From Labrenzia sp. THAF82 (GTDB taxonomy: Bacteria; Pseudomonadota; Alphaproteobacteria; Rhizobiales; Stappiaceae), in contig NZ_CP045354.1 of the NCBI RefSeq assembly GCF_009363435.1, positions 5,174,501 through 5,238,500 on the forward strand: a stretch of 64,000 nucleotides of DNA. Reading direction: 5' to 3'. Positions 61,781 to 64,000 of the stretch are shown piece after piece. The number at the start of each line of letters is the position of its first letter. Position 1 is the stretch's first letter. Below the pieces are notes generated by a model, which made no database searches, was not told where the DNA came from, and saw nothing but the letters and a program-made list of their open reading frames with translations. A program made the position numbers and the translations under genes.

Positions 61781-62377
61781 TCAGGCGTGTCCGGCGTCGG
61801 AAAACAGCATTGCCGGATCAATGCCCAGACTGCCGAGAGCACGGTGCCATTTTCTATCGGATTCCCGATCAAAGAGGATGTCCGGATCGGCAGGTGCCGT
61901 AAGCCAGCCGTTGGATTGTATCTCGTTTTCAAGCTGGCCCGGTGACCAGCCGGCATACCCGAGAGCCAACATGGCTTGCTCCGGGCCGGTGCCCTGTGCA
62001 AGAGCTCTGAGAATCTCAAGTGTTGCTGTCAGGCAGATGCCGTTGTCGATTGTCAATGTCGACTGGTTCAGCATAAAGTCGTCGCTGTGAAGGACAAATC
62101 CGCGTTCAACTTCAACCGGGCCACCTTTGTGAACGTTCATGTCACGTACGCTGGCCGGCAGCCGGATGGCGCTGTCGTCATTGACGATATCCAGTTGTAT
62201 CAAGAGTTCTTCCAGAGACAGGTGCCTGGCAACCTGGTTCACAACCAGTCCCATCGCCCCCTGATCTGAGTGGGAGCATACATAAATCACAGAGTGTTCG
62301 AACCGGCTGTCTGCCATGCTCGGCATCGCAATCAGAAACTGTCCTTCGAGGGTATCTGTTGCTTCGGTTACAGCCAT
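61781..62377 (-). CDS. YqgE/AlgH family protein
   Basis: A 198-residue protein of the YqgE/AlgH family (UPF0301). It opens LEGQFLIAMPSMADSRFEHSVIYVCSHSDQGAMGLVVNQ, continues VHKGGPVEVERGFVLHSDDF and ends ALGYAGWSPGQLENEIQSNGWL, all family blocks. Its molecular role is unknown. The ATG at 62377 has GAGG upstream; the longer frame of 32 residues is not conserved. It is divergent from the DsbD-like gene. Confidence 0.92.
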   Translation of the reverse strand: MAVTEATDTLEGQFLIAMPSMADSRFEHSVIYVCSHSDQGAMGLVVNQVARHLSLEELLIQLDIVNDDSAIRLPASVRDMNVHKGGPVEVERGFVLHSDDFMLNQSTLTIDNGICLTATLEILRALAQGTGPEQAMLALGYAGWSPGQLENEIQSNGWLTAPADPDILFDRESDRKWHRALGSLGIDPAMLFSDAGHA

Positions 62378-62558
62378 TCGTACCTCATTTGCTGTTGACG
62401 CCCTCTGCCTACTAGAAGTGTAGCCCCTTTGGTTGTGTTTGTTAATGTCAGTTTCCAATTTCACAGGCTTCAAGGTTCACGGCAGCGTCACAAGGATATG
62501 ACCCGGATTTAGGTATCTGGCCGATGACCTCTCCCGGAAAGTCGTGTAGCAAAAGAGC

Positions 62559-63380
62559 ATGAAACGATTTGCGCTTTTCCTTTCGCTCGCCTTTCTGACG
62601 GCCCTTACTCCGGCGCGAGCCGCCATGACCGACTGGACTGAGGTCCAAGGTGGCGCCGTGCGGTTGATTGCCTCTGGCGCTCTGAAGGACGGCTCCTATC
62701 TAGCCGGTCTGGAATTTCTCATGGAACAGGGCTGGCATACTTATTGGCGCTACCCTGGCGAAGCCGGCATTCCGCCGCAAATCACGCTTTCGAACACCGC
62801 CAATTTGAAAGACATCGAGATTCTTTATCCGGTGCCTGAGCGCTACAATGACGGGTTTTCTGAATCGATCGTCTATCACGACGGCATCGTGTTGCCGATC
62901 AAAGTGACCCCTGAAGACCCTTCCGGTGAGGTTCGCTTCTCCATCGAGCTCTTCTTCGGCATCTGCAAGGACATCTGTGTTCCGGGTGACGCTGTTCTCA
63001 GCCTGGATTTCGGCCCGGACATGGAAGAAGACAAGCTCGCAGCAAAACTGATCGAGCGCGACCTGGACAATGTTCCGGCGTCTTCAGGCGACGATACGTT
63101 GAAGATCCAGAATGTGAGCCTGTCTGAAGACAAGAAAGCGCTGGTTATCGATGCCATCGTTGGCATTGAGGAACAGCCGGACCTCTTTGCTGCCGGTCCA
63201 CACGGATCATTCATCGGGCTGCCCAAATTGTTCAACCACGATGCAGATACGGCGACCTGGCATCTGTCCACCAAGGGTCTGTCCACTCAGGGCGACGACA
63301 GGACACTCCGGCTGGTACTGAAATCCGGTGGCAGGGCGACGGAATTTTTGCAACCGATTGATCCCGCTTGGGTGGAATAA
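62559..63380 (+). CDS. Periplasmic DsbD-alpha-like (protein-disulfide reductase) domain protein
   Basis: A 273-residue exported protein. A signal peptide (FALFLSLAFLTALTPARA) is followed by a domain like the N-terminal alpha domain of DsbD. It starts VRLIASGALKDGSYLAGLEFLMEQGWHTYWRYPGEAGIPPQI and has a cysteine pair in FFGICKDICVPGD (CX3C). There are no membrane helices, so it is the domain alone. It likely delivers electrons or metal-linked redox in the periplasm. The peroxiredoxin gene follows about 120 bp later. Confidence 0.87.
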   Translation: MKRFALFLSLAFLTALTPARAAMTDWTEVQGGAVRLIASGALKDGSYLAGLEFLMEQGWHTYWRYPGEAGIPPQITLSNTANLKDIEILYPVPERYNDGFSESIVYHDGIVLPIKVTPEDPSGEVRFSIELFFGICKDICVPGDAVLSLDFGPDMEEDKLAAKLIERDLDNVPASSGDDTLKIQNVSLSEDKKALVIDAIVGIEEQPDLFAAGPHGSFIGLPKLFNHDADTATWHLSTKGLSTQGDDRTLRLVLKSGGRATEFLQPIDPAWVE

Positions 63381-63502
63381 ACAGCCGTCAAACCACAAGC
63401 GCTCATTTTTGGTGCCGTGTCCCTCGACTGGAACCGGATTCCGCCCTATCTCTGGCCCGGGCTGCATTTTTCTTCTGCAGCCATCGGACAAGGGATTTAG
63501 TT

Positions 63503-63991
63503 ATGACACTTAAGGTTGGGGACCGCCTCCCGGAGGCAACGTTCAAGATCATGACCGAGGACGGTCCGGGCGAAACGACAACAAGCGCGCTGACGACTGG
63601 CAAGACGCTGGTGCTCTTTGGTGTGCCCGGGGCCTTCACGCCAACCTGCCACATGAACCACCTGCCTGGCTTTGTCGAACATTCAGAGACACTCAAGAAC
63701 AAGGGCGTTGACGAGATCGCCGTTGTTTCCGTCAACGACGTCTTTGTGATGGATGCCTGGGAAAAGGGTTCGAACACCGGCGGCAAGATCACGTTTCTGG
63801 CTGACACCGGCGCTGAGTTTGTCGAAGCCGTTGGTCTCGGGCTCGGCCCAGCACCCATCTTCGGTCATCTGCGCTCACAACGCTTCGCACTAATCGCCAA
63901 AGACGGAGAAGTGACTTTTCTGGCCGTTGAAGACAGTCCTGGCGATGCTACTAAAACGGGTGCCGCCGCTATTTTGGAAGCGCTCGGCTAG
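63503..63991 (+). CDS. Peroxiredoxin (Prx5/AhpC-TSA type, single cysteine)
   Basis: A 162-residue thiol peroxidase of the Prx5 group. The peroxidatic cysteine is in PGAFTPTCHMNHLPGF, with the conserved Pro and Thr before it. No second cysteine exists, so it works as a 1-Cys enzyme or forms a mixed disulfide with a thiol partner. The substrate-binding arginine is in GHLRSQRFALI. AGGGA precedes the ATG at eight bases; the longer frame is not conserved. The gene ends nine bases before the window end. Confidence 0.92.
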   Translation: MTLKVGDRLPEATFKIMTEDGPGETTTSALTTGKTLVLFGVPGAFTPTCHMNHLPGFVEHSETLKNKGVDEIAVVSVNDVFVMDAWEKGSNTGGKITFLADTGAEFVEAVGLGLGPAPIFGHLRSQRFALIAKDGEVTFLAVEDSPGDATKTGAAAILEALG

Positions 63992-64000
63992 AGCTTCGCG

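Overview
The window looks like a chromosomal segment of an alphaproteobacterium of the order Hyphomicrobiales, most like the marine Stappia/Labrenzia/Roseibium group. The evidence is the CcrM (GANTC) methylase, an F0 ATP synthase operon with both b and b' subunits and no F1 genes, a DUF721-DsbA-SMC block next to mutY, an Irr-like box before bacterioferritin, a GTTC-N7-GTTC SOS box and moderate-to-high GC. The genus assignment is inference. I see no rRNA, tRNA, insertion sequence, prophage or CRISPR array.

Layout. 1-18 kb is accessory metabolism and regulation: moaB with a GNAT gene, a glutathionyl-hydroquinone reductase, two LysR regulators beside an MFS exporter and an SDR enzyme, a membrane adenylate cyclase, a VOC protein, a shortened GrpB protein, an M20 amidohydrolase, PBP4, an EamA exporter, a hydratase and a glycosyltransferase. 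18-29 kb is core: a radical SAM gene with a candidate LexA box, rnhB, atpIBEF'F, smc, a DsbA-like protein, DUF721 and mutY. 29-36 kb holds a fasciclin protein, bfr, amn, two genes of an amino-acid ABC importer without an ATPase, a Tag-like glycosylase and ccrM.

36-45 kb is a dense stress and detoxification zone. It has four regulators (TetR, HxlR and two MarR), each next to small enzymes: an NmrA-like reductase, a SnoaL-like protein, an alpha/beta hydrolase, two glutathione transferases, a tautomerase and an isochorismatase-like hydrolase. Three of the regulators face clear palindromic operators. tyrS lies inside this zone. 45-51 kb is the glycine cleavage operon gcvT-gcvH-osmC-gcvPA-gcvPB behind a tandem glycine riboswitch. 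51-64 kb is core again: ispH-thrB-rnhA-lipid kinase, then thrC-M16 peptidase-GNAT-EAL on the other strand, then YqgE/AlgH, a DsbD-like periplasmic protein and a peroxiredoxin.

I found no convincing wholly new multi-gene system. The best leads are the operator-controlled detoxification modules, the SOS-box radical SAM gene, the OsmC gene inside the riboswitch-controlled gcv operon, and an unrecognised 294-residue protein near 7 kb. Start codons were often moved inward from the longest open frame when a ribosome binding site or family alignment favoured it; each such choice is stated.
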